Shown here piece by piece: positions 12,801-23,308 of a stretch of DNA of 64,000 bases. The DNA is taken from positions 267,001 to 331,000 of the forward strand of contig JACTAT010000305.1 of NCBI GenBank assembly GCA_014526335.1. Reading direction: 5' to 3'. Origin of the DNA: Chrysaora quinquecirrha (Eukaryota > Cnidaria > Scyphozoa > Semaeostomeae > Pelagiidae). Below the pieces are notes generated by a model. It saw nothing but the letters and a program-made list of their open reading frames with translations, did not search any database and was not told the DNA's origin. How positions within the stretch are numbered: the stretch's first letter is position 1; every line of letters begins with the position of its first letter. The translations under genes and the position numbers were made by a program.

Positions 12801-15800
12801 ATTAAATCTTATCAGATATCCCTAAAAAGACTCTAGGGGGTAAGTAAAGTATTTTTCTGTCATAGTAGGGCCTATTTGGGACAAAAAATGTTCCTCAAAA
12901 AATGGCCGAAAAAGCAAGAATTGATAGCCTTGCCATATAGCCAAAAATAGGCCAAGAGCAGGTGTTTTGAAAACTCGCTTTTTGCTTCAAAATAGTAACT
13001 AAATCTTATCAGATATCCCGAAACAGACTCTAGGGGGTAAATAAATTTGCTTTCTACCAATCTAGGACCCATTAAGGACCAAAAATTTTCCTCCCCAAAT
13101 CACAAAGAAAAACAAGTCTATACCCTTGCAAAATAGCAAATTATAAGTAACAATCAGGTGTTTTGAAAACTCGCTTTATTCTACAAAAATAGCTCCTAAA
13201 TCTTACCAGATTCCACCAAAACAGCCTCTATCAGGTAAATAAATAAAGTATTTTTTCATCAAATAAGGAACTATTTGGGAAAAAATTTTTCCTCCAAAAA
13301 TCACCGAGAAAGCAAGTATGGATAGCCTTGCCATATAGCCAAAAAGAGGCCAAGAGCAGGTGTTTTGAAAATTCGCTTTTTTCTTCAAAAATAGTTACTA
13401 ACTCTTACCAGATGCCCCTAAAGAGCCTTTAGGGGGTAAGTAAAGTGTTTTCTATGATATTAGGACCATTTTGGGACAAAGATTTTCCTCCAAAAATGGC
13501 CCAAAAAGCAAGTTTATAGCCTTGCCAAATGGCCAAAAATCGGCCAACATCGGAGGTCTAAAAACCATCAATTTTCTGCAAAAATAGTTATTAAATCTTA
13601 TCAGATATCCCCTAAACAGACTCTAGGGGGTAAATATAGTGTTTGCCTATCATATTAGGACCTACTTGGGACAAAAAATGTTCCTCAAAAAATCGCCAAA
13701 AAAGCAACAAAAATCGGGCAAAATCAGGAGTTTTGAAAACTCGTTTTTTTCTTCAAAAATAGTTAACAATTTTTACCAGATATCCGCTAAAAAGACTCTA
13801 GGGGGTAAATAAAGTGTTTTTCTATCATATTAGGACCTATTTGGGACAAAAAAATTTTCCTCCAAAAATGGCCGAAAAAGCAAGTCTATAGCCTTGCCAA
13901 ATGGCAAAAATTCGGCAAAAATCAGGGGATTTGAAAACACGTTTCTTCACTTCAAAAATAGTTAGTAAATTTTACAAGATGCCACCTAAAGAGCCTTTAG
14001 AGGGTAAATAAAGTGTTTTTCTGTCATTTTAGGACCTATTTGTGACAAAAAATGTTCCTAAAAAAATTGTCGAAAAAGGAAGTCTATAGCCTTGCTAAAT
14101 GAACAAAAATTGGCCAATATCGGAGGTTTTGAAAACTACTTTTTTTCTTCAAAAAGAGTTATTAAATCTTATCAGATATCCCTAAAAAGACTCTAGGGGG
14201 TAAATAAAGTGTTTTTCTATCATATTAGGACCTATTTGAGACAAAATGTTTTCCTCCAAAAATGGCCACAATCGGCCAATATCGGAGGTTTTGAAAACTA
14301 CCATTTTGCTTCAAAAATAGTAACTAAACCTAATCAGATATACCCGAAAGAGGCCCTAGGGGGTAAATAAGTTGGTTTCCTACCAAACTAGGACCCATTA
14401 AGAACCAAAAATTTTCGTCCCCAAATCATAAAGAAAAACAAGTCTATAGCCTTGCCAAATAGCAAATTATAAGTAAGAATCAGGTGTTTTGAAAACTCGC
14501 TTTATTCTACAAAAATAGCTACTAAATCTTACCAGATTCCACCTAAACAGCCTCTATCAGGTAAATAAATAAAGTATTTTTTTATCTAATCAGAAACTAT
14601 TTGGGAAAAAAATTTTCCTCCTAAAATCACGGAAAGAGCGAGTATCGATAGCCTTGCCATATAGCCAAAAACAGGCCAAGAGCAGGTGTTTTGAAAACTC
14701 GCTTTTTTCTTCAAAAGTAGGTACTAACTCTTACGAGAGGCCCCCTAAAGGCTCTTTAGGGGGCCTAAATAAATTGTTTTTCTATCATAATAAGACCTAT
14801 TTGGAATAAAAAATTTTCATCCAAAAATGGGAGAAAAAGAAAGTCTATAGCCTTGCCAAATAGCCAAAAATCGGCCAATATCGGAGGTCTGAAAACTAAA
14901 ACTTTTCTACAAAAATAGTTATTAATCCTTATTAGATATCCCTAGAAAGACTCTAGGGGGTAAGTAAAGTGTTTTTCTGTCATATTAGGACCTATTTGGG
15001 ACAAAAAATGTTCCTCAAAAAATCCCCAAAAAAGCAAGTCTATAGCCTTGCCAAATGGCCAAAAATTGGCCAAAGTCAGGAGTTTTGAAAACGAGCTTTC
15101 TTTTTCTTCAAAAATAGCTACTAACTCTTACCAGATGCCACCTAAAAAGCCTTTAGGGGATAAGTAAAGTGTTTTCTATCATGTTAGGACCTATTTGGGA
15201 CAAAACATTTTTCTCAAAAAATGGCCGAAAAAGCAAGTCTATAGCATTGCCAAATGGCCATGATTCGGCCAAAATCGGGGGGTTTAAAAACTCGTTTTTT
15301 TTTCGTCAAAAATTGTTACTAACTCTTACCAGTTGCCGCCTAAAAAGCCTTTTCGGGGTAAATAAAGTTATTTTTCAATCATAGGATCTATTCGGGACAA
15401 AAAATCTTCCTCAAAAAATGGCCGAAAAAGCAAGTATCGATAGCCTTTCCATATGGCCAAAAATAGGCCAAGAGCAGGTGTTTTGAAAACTCGCTTTTTG
15501 CTTCAAAATAGTAACTAAATCTTATCAGATATCCCGAAACAGACTCTAGGGGGTAAATAAATTTGCTTTCTACCAATCTAGGACCCATTAAGGACCAAAA
15601 ATTTTCCTCCCCAAATCACAAAGAAAAACAAGTCTATACCCTTGCAAAATAGCAAATTATAAGTAACAATCAGGTGTTTTGAAAACTCGCTTTATTCTAC
15701 AAAAATAGCTACTAAATCTTACCAGATTCCACCTAAACAGCCTCTATCAGGTAAATAAATAAAGTATTTTTTTATCTAATCAGAAACTATTTGGGAAAAA

Positions 15801-17785
15801 AATTTTCCTCCTAAAATCACCGAAAAAGCGAGTATCGATAGCCTTGCCATATAGCCAAAAACAGGCCAAGAGCAGGTGTTTTGAAAACTCGCTTTTTTCT
15901 TCAAAAGTAGGTACTAACTCTTACGAGAGGCCCCCTAAAGGCTCTTTAGGGGGCCTAAATAAATTGTTTTTCTATCATAATAAGACCTATTTGGAATAAA
16001 AAATTTTCATCCAAAAATGGGAGAAAAAGAAAGTCTATAGCCTTGCCAAATAGTCAAAAATCGGCCAATATCGGAGGTCTGAAAACTAAAATTTTTCTAC
16101 AAAAATAGTTATTAATCCTTATTAGATATCCCTAGAAAGACTCTAGGGGGTAAGTAAAGTGTTTTTCTGTCATGTTAGGACCTATTTGGGACAAAAAATG
16201 TTCCTCAAAAAATCCCCAAAAAAGCAAGTCTATATGGCCAAATGGCCAAAAATTGGCCAAAGTCAGGAGTTTTGAAAACGAGCTTTCTTTTTCTTCAAAA
16301 ATAGCTACTAACTCTTACCAGATGCCACCTAAAAAGCCTTTAGGGGATAAGTAAAGTGTTTTCTATCATGTTAGGACCTATTTGGGACAAAACATTTTTC
16401 TCAAAAAATGGCCGAAAAAGCAAGTCTATAGCATTGCCAAATGGCCATGATTCGGCCAAAATCGGGGGGTTTAAAAACTCGTTTTTTTTTCGTCAAAAAT
16501 TGTTACTAACTCTTACCAGTTGCCGCCTAAAAAGCCTTTTCGGGGTAAATAAAGCTATTTTTCAATCATAGGATCTATTCGGGACAAAAAATCTTCCTCA
16601 AAAAATGGCCGAAAAAGCAAGTATCGATAGCCTTTCCATATAGCCAAAAATAGGCCAAGAGCAGGTGTTTTGAAAACTCGCTTTTTTCTTCAAAAATAGG
16701 TACTAACTCTTATCCGATATCCCTAAAAAGACTCTAGGGGGTAAATAAAGTGTTTTTCTGTCATATTAGGACCTATTTGGGACAAAAAATGTTCCTCAAA
16801 AAATGGCCGAAAAAGCAAGAATTGATAGCCTTGCCATATAGCCAAAAATAGGCCAAGAGCAGGTGTTTTGAAAACTCGCTTTTTTCTTCAAAAGTAGGTA
16901 CTAACTCTTACGAGATGCCCCCTAAAGAGCCTTTAGGGGGTAAATAAAGTGTTTTTCTATCATAATAGGACCTATTTGGGATAAAAATTTTCATCCAAAA
17001 ATGGTAGAAAAAGAAAGTCTATAGCCTTGCCAAATAGCCAAAAATCGGCCAATATCGGAGGTCTGAAAACTAAAACTTTTCTACAAAAATAGTTATTAAT
17101 CCTTATCAGATATCCCCTAACAAGACTCTAGGGGGTAAATAAAGTGTTTTTCTACTATATTAGGACCTATCTGGGGCAAAAACTGTTCCTCAAAAAATGG
17201 CCGAAAAAGCAAGTCTAAAGCCTTGCCAAATGGCTAAAAATCGGCCAATATCGGAGGTTTTGAAAACTACCATTTTTCTTCAAAAATAGTTATTAAATCT
17301 TATCAGATATCCCTAAAAAAGACTCTAGGGGGTAAGTTAATTGATTTTCTATCATAATTAGGACCTATTTGGGACAAAAAATTATCCTCCAAAAATGGCC
17401 GAAAGAGCAAGTCTATAGCCTTGCCAAATGACCAAAAATCGGCCAATATCGGAGATTTGAAAACTACCATTTTTCTTCAAAAATAGTTATTAAATCTTAT
17501 CAGATATCCCCTAAAAATTGTCTAGCGGGTAAATAAAGTGATTTTTTATCATATTAGGACCTATTTGGGACAAAAAATGTTCCTCAAAAAATGGCTGAAA
17601 AAGCAAGTCTATAGCCTTGCCAAATGGCCAAAATCAAGTGAAAATAGGTCAAAATCATGTGTTTTGAAAATTCGCATTTTTCTCCAAAAATAGCAGCTAC
17701 ATCTTGCAGATATCCCCTAAACAGAGTCTAGGAGGAAAATAAATTGTTTTCTAGCAGATAAGAACCTATTTTGGACCAAAAACTA
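9802..17785 (+). repeat. ~195-bp satellite array, about 40 monomers, with higher-order duplications
   Basis: A head-to-tail array of a monomer of about 195 bp. Recurrent blocks, in order, are CTATCATATTAGGACCTATT, TTCCTC, AATGGCCGAAAAAGCAAG, TATAGCCTTGCCAAATGGCC, ATCGGCCAATATCGGAGG, CTTCAAAAATAGTTA, CAGATATCCCCTAAA and CTAGGGGGTAAATAAAG. Diverged monomer variants alternate; some read AGATTCCACC, others GATCCATTAGGA. Long near-identical blocks recur 1151 bp apart (for example 11503 and 12654) and about 1187 bp apart (for example 15169 and 16356). This indicates block amplification of about six monomers. Short ORFs across the array are by-products of the repeat and not genes. Confidence 0.93.
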
Positions 17786-18150
17786 TGGTAAGGCACTTCA
17801 CTCGATTTTAAGAGCAATAAGTTTATAGAATTTTGAGGCGTAAGAGGTGTGTGCATGGTAAGGCATTCCACTCGTTTTTATAGCATATAGCGTATTTATA
17901 GCTTTTTCAGGCATAAGAAGTAAATGTATAGTAAGGCATTTCCATCGGTTTTATAGGATATTTTTTATGGCATATAGCGTATTTATAGCATATTCAGTTA
18001 GAAGAAGTATGTGTATCGTAAGGCATTTCACTTGTTTTTAAGAGTATTAGAATTATATCATTTTCAGGCATAAGAAGTAAGTGTATAGTAGGGCATTTCA
18101 CTCCTTTTTAAGAGCAATAGATTTATAGCATTGTCATAAGAAAAGTAAGT
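17786..18150 (+). repeat. ~70-bp tandem repeat, right flank of satellite
   Basis: About five units of the repeat seen at 7800-8115, in the same orientation, with GGCATTTCACTC..TTTTAAGAGCAATAG and CAGGCATAAGAAGTAAGTG. The junction with the satellite is abrupt near 17785. Confidence 0.75.
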
Positions 18151-18885
18151 TATAACAGGGTATTGTCTAGTCTAAAGATTGAATCGTAAAACATCAATCT
18201 TATCGTTTAGTTTTACAGGTTGCATTCGTTCTTCGCTTAGGCCTTGTCCTTCTCTCCACTCTATCAAAGTATCTTTTGGACGCTACTACAGGATAGCCAT
18301 TGCTATCATAGCGTCGCGATTTCGTTGTATGATGGAATGATGCTTTTACACTGGACTTATTGCTTGAGTCGTTAGATTCCGCCTCCGCTCCTCCACCACA
18401 CCAACACCTCGTTACAACTACATACCAGTTATAGCGATCTCACTTAAGTGTAAGCCTCGGCTTCATGAGCGATAACTGGGACTCATGTAATAATTCTATT
18501 TTTACACCATATTGGAGCTATATTGTTGTGTTTGGCCCTGACCAAATGATCAAGATTTGTTTGTCAAGCATTTGAAATTTGCTCATCAAGTAATGTTTGA
18601 AAGTTATGGCACGTTTTAACACATTGCGTAACAAACGAAAACAACTACAGATTGATACACGACGTCTAAAGGTTCAAAGCATTTCACGCTTCACGCAAGC
18701 AATAGTGCAAAAAACGTTGATGACCATTATTATGTGACGTAGCCAATAGGTAAAATATCCTGTTTGAAAAGCAAGCATCGCTAGGCCAGGGCCTTAGTAT
18801 AGATATTGAGATTAAGACATGGAATGAAAACCAAAATGCTCCGAAAGTTAAAAGTTATCCGAAATAGAGGCCGCACTTTTTATTA
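18151..18885. other. Non-coding stretch
   Basis: No gene recognised. Between about 18535 and 18797 an inverted motif (GGCCCTGACCA near the left, AGGCCAGGGCC at the right) encloses TTTGTCAAGCATTTGAAA-like sequence. That sequence recurs near 62130-62330, so it is probably a diverged small element of unknown family. Confidence 0.35.
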
Positions 18886-21830
18886 GGCAGGGAATTCCAT
18901 GTAAGTGACTGAATTTTTGCGTAACCTCAACTTTTATTACTGATTCTTACTAAATCGACCCTGTAGATTTCAAATCCAAGATGGGTCACTTTCGATTTTG
19001 ACCGGAAGTGTCTTAATTTCATGACGTCATAAAACAACGAATTTCACCATTCTACCTGCGATTTCTCGGTTTACTTACACCCATTTTCAAAAATACTTGC
19101 ATATTTAGATTCAGCACAACGTGGGCTATCGACTGATATAGATTTGATCAATATTTACCGATGTTGCTATTTTTAGAAATGACGTCATCATGGCCTAAAA
19201 CGATGTTATGCTTTGATTTTACTTATTTTTTGCTACCAACATGGTTTTTTCTGATACAGAAATGTATTCCTTTGTGTGGAGGCATTGTTAAAACTTGTTT
19301 TTAGGTGACTGGGTCTATCCTGATGTCAAACAAGTGGTCGTAGCAATAAAATTCTAATTACATTTTTCTAAATCTACCATACCAATCCGTATATACAAGT
19401 ATTGTGGTTTAAGACATCCAGTCAAACTCGTCGCTTTCCAAATCGCTATCACTGCTCGAGGAGTCACCAAAAAATATATAATCCAGCTCCTTGCGCTCTG
19501 CAGATATCTCAAAATCGGGTTCTTCTTCACTTACTGAATATTCTGAAATACGCACACGGGTGCTTGTTGCTCCTCTTGTTTTCCGCTTTCGTCGCCGTTT
19601 CGGAGCGGGAGGAGCTGGTTGTCCCGTTTCTTCATTTTCAGATGATAGGGCTGAAGACACTGCAATTGTTGATGGAATTTGTTCACCTAAAATATAATGT
19701 CTAGGTACGATACAAATGAATTTTTAAACAATGTCGAATAGGAGTTGATAATGGACACGTCTGACTGCTTGCTGCATTGAGTCGGGGTCTGGAGGCAATG
19801 ATTGCGATGATTTCGTTTTCATAGCTTTGTACAAGCGAACTCTTGTGTCAACATACGACTCATCTTTTCTCCCAGAATACATGACAGTTTGGGCGAACAC
19901 CATCACATCCTTGATACTCTGCATACTCAACTCTTTGGACTCTCCCAATGAACTTAATAGATCTAGTGAATCTTGATGTTTCATTATCTTCTTTAGAATC
20001 TTTACCTTCCCAACACCATAAAAGAAGGAGGTGGTGTCACACCCCGAGATTGCGTGAATATGAGGTAAATGCTTTGAAACATGTTCATCTAAGAAGTCGT
20101 ACACTTTTCCAACGTCGACATATTTCTCGTGATCTATTTTCATAAACCACTTTGACGATGGTTTGACAATGGCATAAGCATGCACAAGTATAACTAGGAC
20201 ATCTGTGTCCTTGGCAACTACCACTACGACTGTATCTCTTTCACATGCCTGTAAAACAAGTCTAGAGTCGGCTTCTTCATGGTTGCATTCAATGGACTCT
20301 GAAACACCATCACCTGTTATTTCCCATAGTTTTTCCTGCTCCGTGAAAACCAATGGCGATTTCAATTGTTGCCTACCTTCTTCACTTCTGAAAAATTTGC
20401 TAGCTAATTGTATCAAGTCCTTTTTATTCTCGATATGATTGAAGAAGCTTGACTATGAAGTGCCTTGGAGCATTTTTTGGTCGATCGCCTGTATGTAGGT
20501 ACGCTGTGGTGTATTACCTCTTTTCAGCCTTGTCCCGTTTTTCGCACTTATACTACGGTAGGTATCATTGATGAGCTCAATCGACAAGGGGCTGGCATCT
20601 GAAGTTGGCGTAACAAAGTTTACTAGTGCAATAAGCCATTCACGGTAGGTCTCCTTTGCCTTAATAGAACGTATTGCGGCCATCCCATCAATTAGCCATC
20701 GTGCATTTTTTGGACATTCATTTGTTACTGACTTTGATTCCTCCACCATAAAGTTTCTGAAAACATTTTTAGGAGACTGGCGGAGTTCGCCTTCTGGTGT
20801 TGCAATGCTTAGTGGAACAGCAGTTAGCGGGTACTTGAAGGCGATGTGAAGATCAACTGAATTGCTAAGCATTGTCCCAAACGCTTGTCTATCTTGCTTT
20901 ATTACAGTCATTACTTTGGGAACTTTCTTTTCCTTCTTTAAACCTGTCGTTAGCATTACTTTCTTGATTGGCTGAAAAAATCTACAGTTCCTTTTACAAG
21001 TCTTTCATCTACGAACTGCAAATACTTTTCATTTCCTATTGAAGGTGCATTTAGCAAACCTGCAACAACTTTTTTGTCAATTTCTGACCCAGTCGTTAGG
21101 TGCCTGGCTGGACCATCTGCAAATGGCTCTATTTCATAGCTTGCGAGTTTATCTTTGAGGGCGTTAACATGGGCAACATTTAAATAAGCGAGGAAACATA
21201 CAGTTTGAGTACTGAAAGTTACTTAGTTTTCATTGGTATTGAGTACTGAGTTTCTTACAGACAATTTATCACAAAAAAGGTTTCACGTTCTTTTCTGTAT
21301 AAGTGGAAGCGCTGAGCGTGAAACAGTCTTATAAACATACAATATACCCAAACCCTACAACAAGTCCCCCTTTAAAAATAAGAGAAAATAGCTAGAAATT
21401 GCCCAAAAAGGCAATATTTGATTGATATTTTACGTCCACACACGAAGGAATACATTTCTGTATCAGAAAAAACCATTTTGGTAACAAAAAATTAGTAAAG
21501 CAAAGCAAAACACCGTTTTAGGCCATGATGACGTCATTTCTAAAAATAGCAACATCGGTAAATATTGATCAAATGTATATCAGTCGATAGCCCACGTTGT
21601 GCTGAATCTAAATATGCAAGTATTTTTGAAAATGGGTGTAAGTAAACCGAGAAATCGCAGGTAGAATGGAGAAATTCGTTGTTTTATGACGTCATAAAAT
21701 TAAGACACTCCCGGTCAAAATCGAAAGTGACCCATCTTGGATTTGAAATCTACAGGGTCGATTTAGTAGGAATCAGTAATAAAAGTTGAGGTTAGGCAAA
21801 AATTCAGTCACTTACAGGGAATTCCCTGCC
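18886..21830. mobile_element. 2.9-kb DNA transposon with ~395-bp TIRs
   Basis: The ends GGCAGGGAATTCC and GGAATTCCCTGCC are flanked by TA. The inverted repeats extend inward for about 395 bp (18886-19281 and 21435-21830) with few differences, and contain paired TGACGTCAT motifs. The interior carries a broken minus-strand gene (19409-21223). No transposase with a recognised catalytic signature was found, so the superfamily is undetermined. Very long TIRs and an internal cargo-like gene are its main characters. Confidence 0.85.
19409..21223 (-). pseudogene. Transposon-borne FEN1/XPG-like (PIN-fold) protein, interrupted
   Basis: The reading frame runs from a possible splice acceptor at about 21223 (STQTVCFLAYLNV..). 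It continues as RHLTTGSEIDKKVVAGLLNA and shifts frame near 20970 at the FFSQPIKKV region. It is then open to a TAG at 20453-20455 in ..MLQGTS*SSFFNHIENKK, beyond which the same frame stays open. In that second open part are HEEADSRL, then AKDTDVLVIL, then SGCDTTSFFYGVGK. The order and spacing of E-x-D, D-x-D and G-C-D..G-x-G-K parallels the XPG-I/helix-hairpin region of flap endonucleases. A further in-frame TAA precedes an acidic, Lys/Arg-rich tail (KRRRKRK, then SSSSDSDLESDEFDWMS). The family is known to me as uncharacterised proteins frequent in cnidarian genomes. The nuclease reading is inference. Confidence 0.68.
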
Positions 21831-22355
21831 TATTATCTAGCAACGGCTTAACGCGTTTTTATCTATCAACGGCTGGCGACATGACTTGGAAGAGGTCCGA
21901 CTTGACTTTGTTAACGCGGGGCGAGTTGGTACTGGGGCGAGTTGATCTGTACCCCTTTCAGTATATACAGAATCGTTACACACTGCGAGTAACTAGTTAA
22001 AATAATAAACTCTATCATTTTAATATACATATTTGAATATTGGAATGAGTCCTAAATTTATTTCGTTTCGAGAGTACGACAATGAAAAGTTTATAAAAAA
22101 ATCATCTAATAAAAAAGAATCTTTAATTAAATATTGAATTTGAAGAGTACATATTTCGTTGTGTGTATTGTGAATTTAACAATAAGATAATCCAAAATAA
22201 ATATTAAAATACGATGCAAATAACAAACATATTACAAACATTTCTTGTAAGCATCAAAACTCAAGGCCAAGTTCTCAAAACTGCTTGACTTTTTATCTAG
22301 AGTATGTGGATAGTACGTGCTCCAAATTGCGATAAACAGCGGAATCATTTTCCGG

Positions 22356-22394
22356 CATAATAAGCCTTTTTCGACTGACACTCCTCAGATTATG
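22356..22394 (-). ncRNA. Hammerhead ribozyme core in solo Penelope-like terminal repeat
   Basis: On the minus strand the order is stem I CATAAT, core CTGAGGA, short stem-loop II GTGTCAGTC, core GAAA, tiny stem III AAGGCTT, cleavage triplet TTA, and stem I return TTATG. Both conserved core boxes (CUGANGA and GAAA) are intact. Stem I differs from the copy at 48364-48405 (CATACT/AGTATG), yet pairing is kept (CATAA/TTATG). Stem II is weak, about one or two pairs. Very short stems II and III are known for hammerheads in Penelope-like elements. Activity is not shown. Confidence 0.62.
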
Positions 22395-22688
22395 AACGTC
22401 AGAAAGAGACCGAAACAATAGACTAAGGCGGTACGTGCTCACTTTGGTGTAGGAGAAGCAGAAGTTGTTTGAGCAGGGGCAGTCAAGGGTCCTGATTCAA
22501 ACTAGCAGTCTCTCCGTTTCGTGGAGGCCACTTCTTTGATTTTTTTTCTTGATACCGAAAAATAAAGGATTGAAACTGCTTAGCAATTCATGATTGAAAC
22601 TTGGGTTCTGGTTGCTCGTATGTATGTGGGAGGGTTGCTTACAAAGAAATGTCTGAAGTATGTTTTTAAAAAAATTCAATTTTTCAAT

Positions 22689-22895
22689 GATTTATGTATA
22701 GAACTTTTCGACGAAAGGCTGCCATTATGGAGAGTTTTCACAATTTCGAGGTACAGAGTTTCGATACCAAATTTGTATAGCAGCCAAAAGTATATCTAGA
22801 TGCAAATTTTACTATCTTAGCTCTTGTATTTTGATTTTATGAGCGTTCAACGTTCACGATTGTATAAGGGCCAGGACCTTCACCCCCAGTAACTT
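22689..22895 (+). repeat. Dispersed ~200-bp repeat, copy 1
   Basis: Shares TTTTCGACGAAAG(G/C)CTGCCA at its start, a TTTCGAT middle block and a TTCACCCCCA(G/C)T motif near the end with 30553-30760. No TIR was found and the family is unknown. Confidence 0.45.
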
Positions 22896-23308
22896 TTGGC
22901 TGCTTAATACGAATTGGGCATAAAAAAGCTCGATATCATGCCAGTTAGACCAGAGGGTTTCAATGGGGTTAGTACTCCCATCTGCTCGATGCACTGACGC
23001 CCACTTCCTGAAAACATTTGAAGATATTCGTCAATGTTATCTTGCAGGTATCCCTCATGGTATGTATTAATTGAAGTTTTGGATAACTTCAACCTTGGTG
23101 GCCTTTCCTCGAAAGGTCTATTATTTGAATGAAGCGAATCAAATGAAGAAAATTGCCATTAGCACAATCCGATTATACATACATAAAATAGGACAACCAA
23201 GCTGATAAGCTTTAATTACATGCAGTTTGATTCCAACTAGTTTTGACTAATGTTTGGATGAGTTTATTACTGTAAGCTTACCTGATCACAAAGGTATCCA
23301 AACAGAAA

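Larger units (their letters stand above)
21831..23308. other. Intergenic stretch with transposon relics
   Basis: No gene is recognised. About 22310-22440 is a minus-orientation relic of the Penelope-like terminal repeat, including a hammerhead core. About 22689-22895 is a dispersed repeat also present at 30553-30760. The rest is AT-rich and unassigned. It abuts the 3' end of the minus-strand GPCR gene. Confidence 0.5.

Noticed and set aside
9942..16571. Many 60-85-codon ORFs with similar translations on both strands
   Set aside because: They are repeated reading frames of the ~195-bp satellite. They differ only by monomer variant and have no start context or family resemblance.
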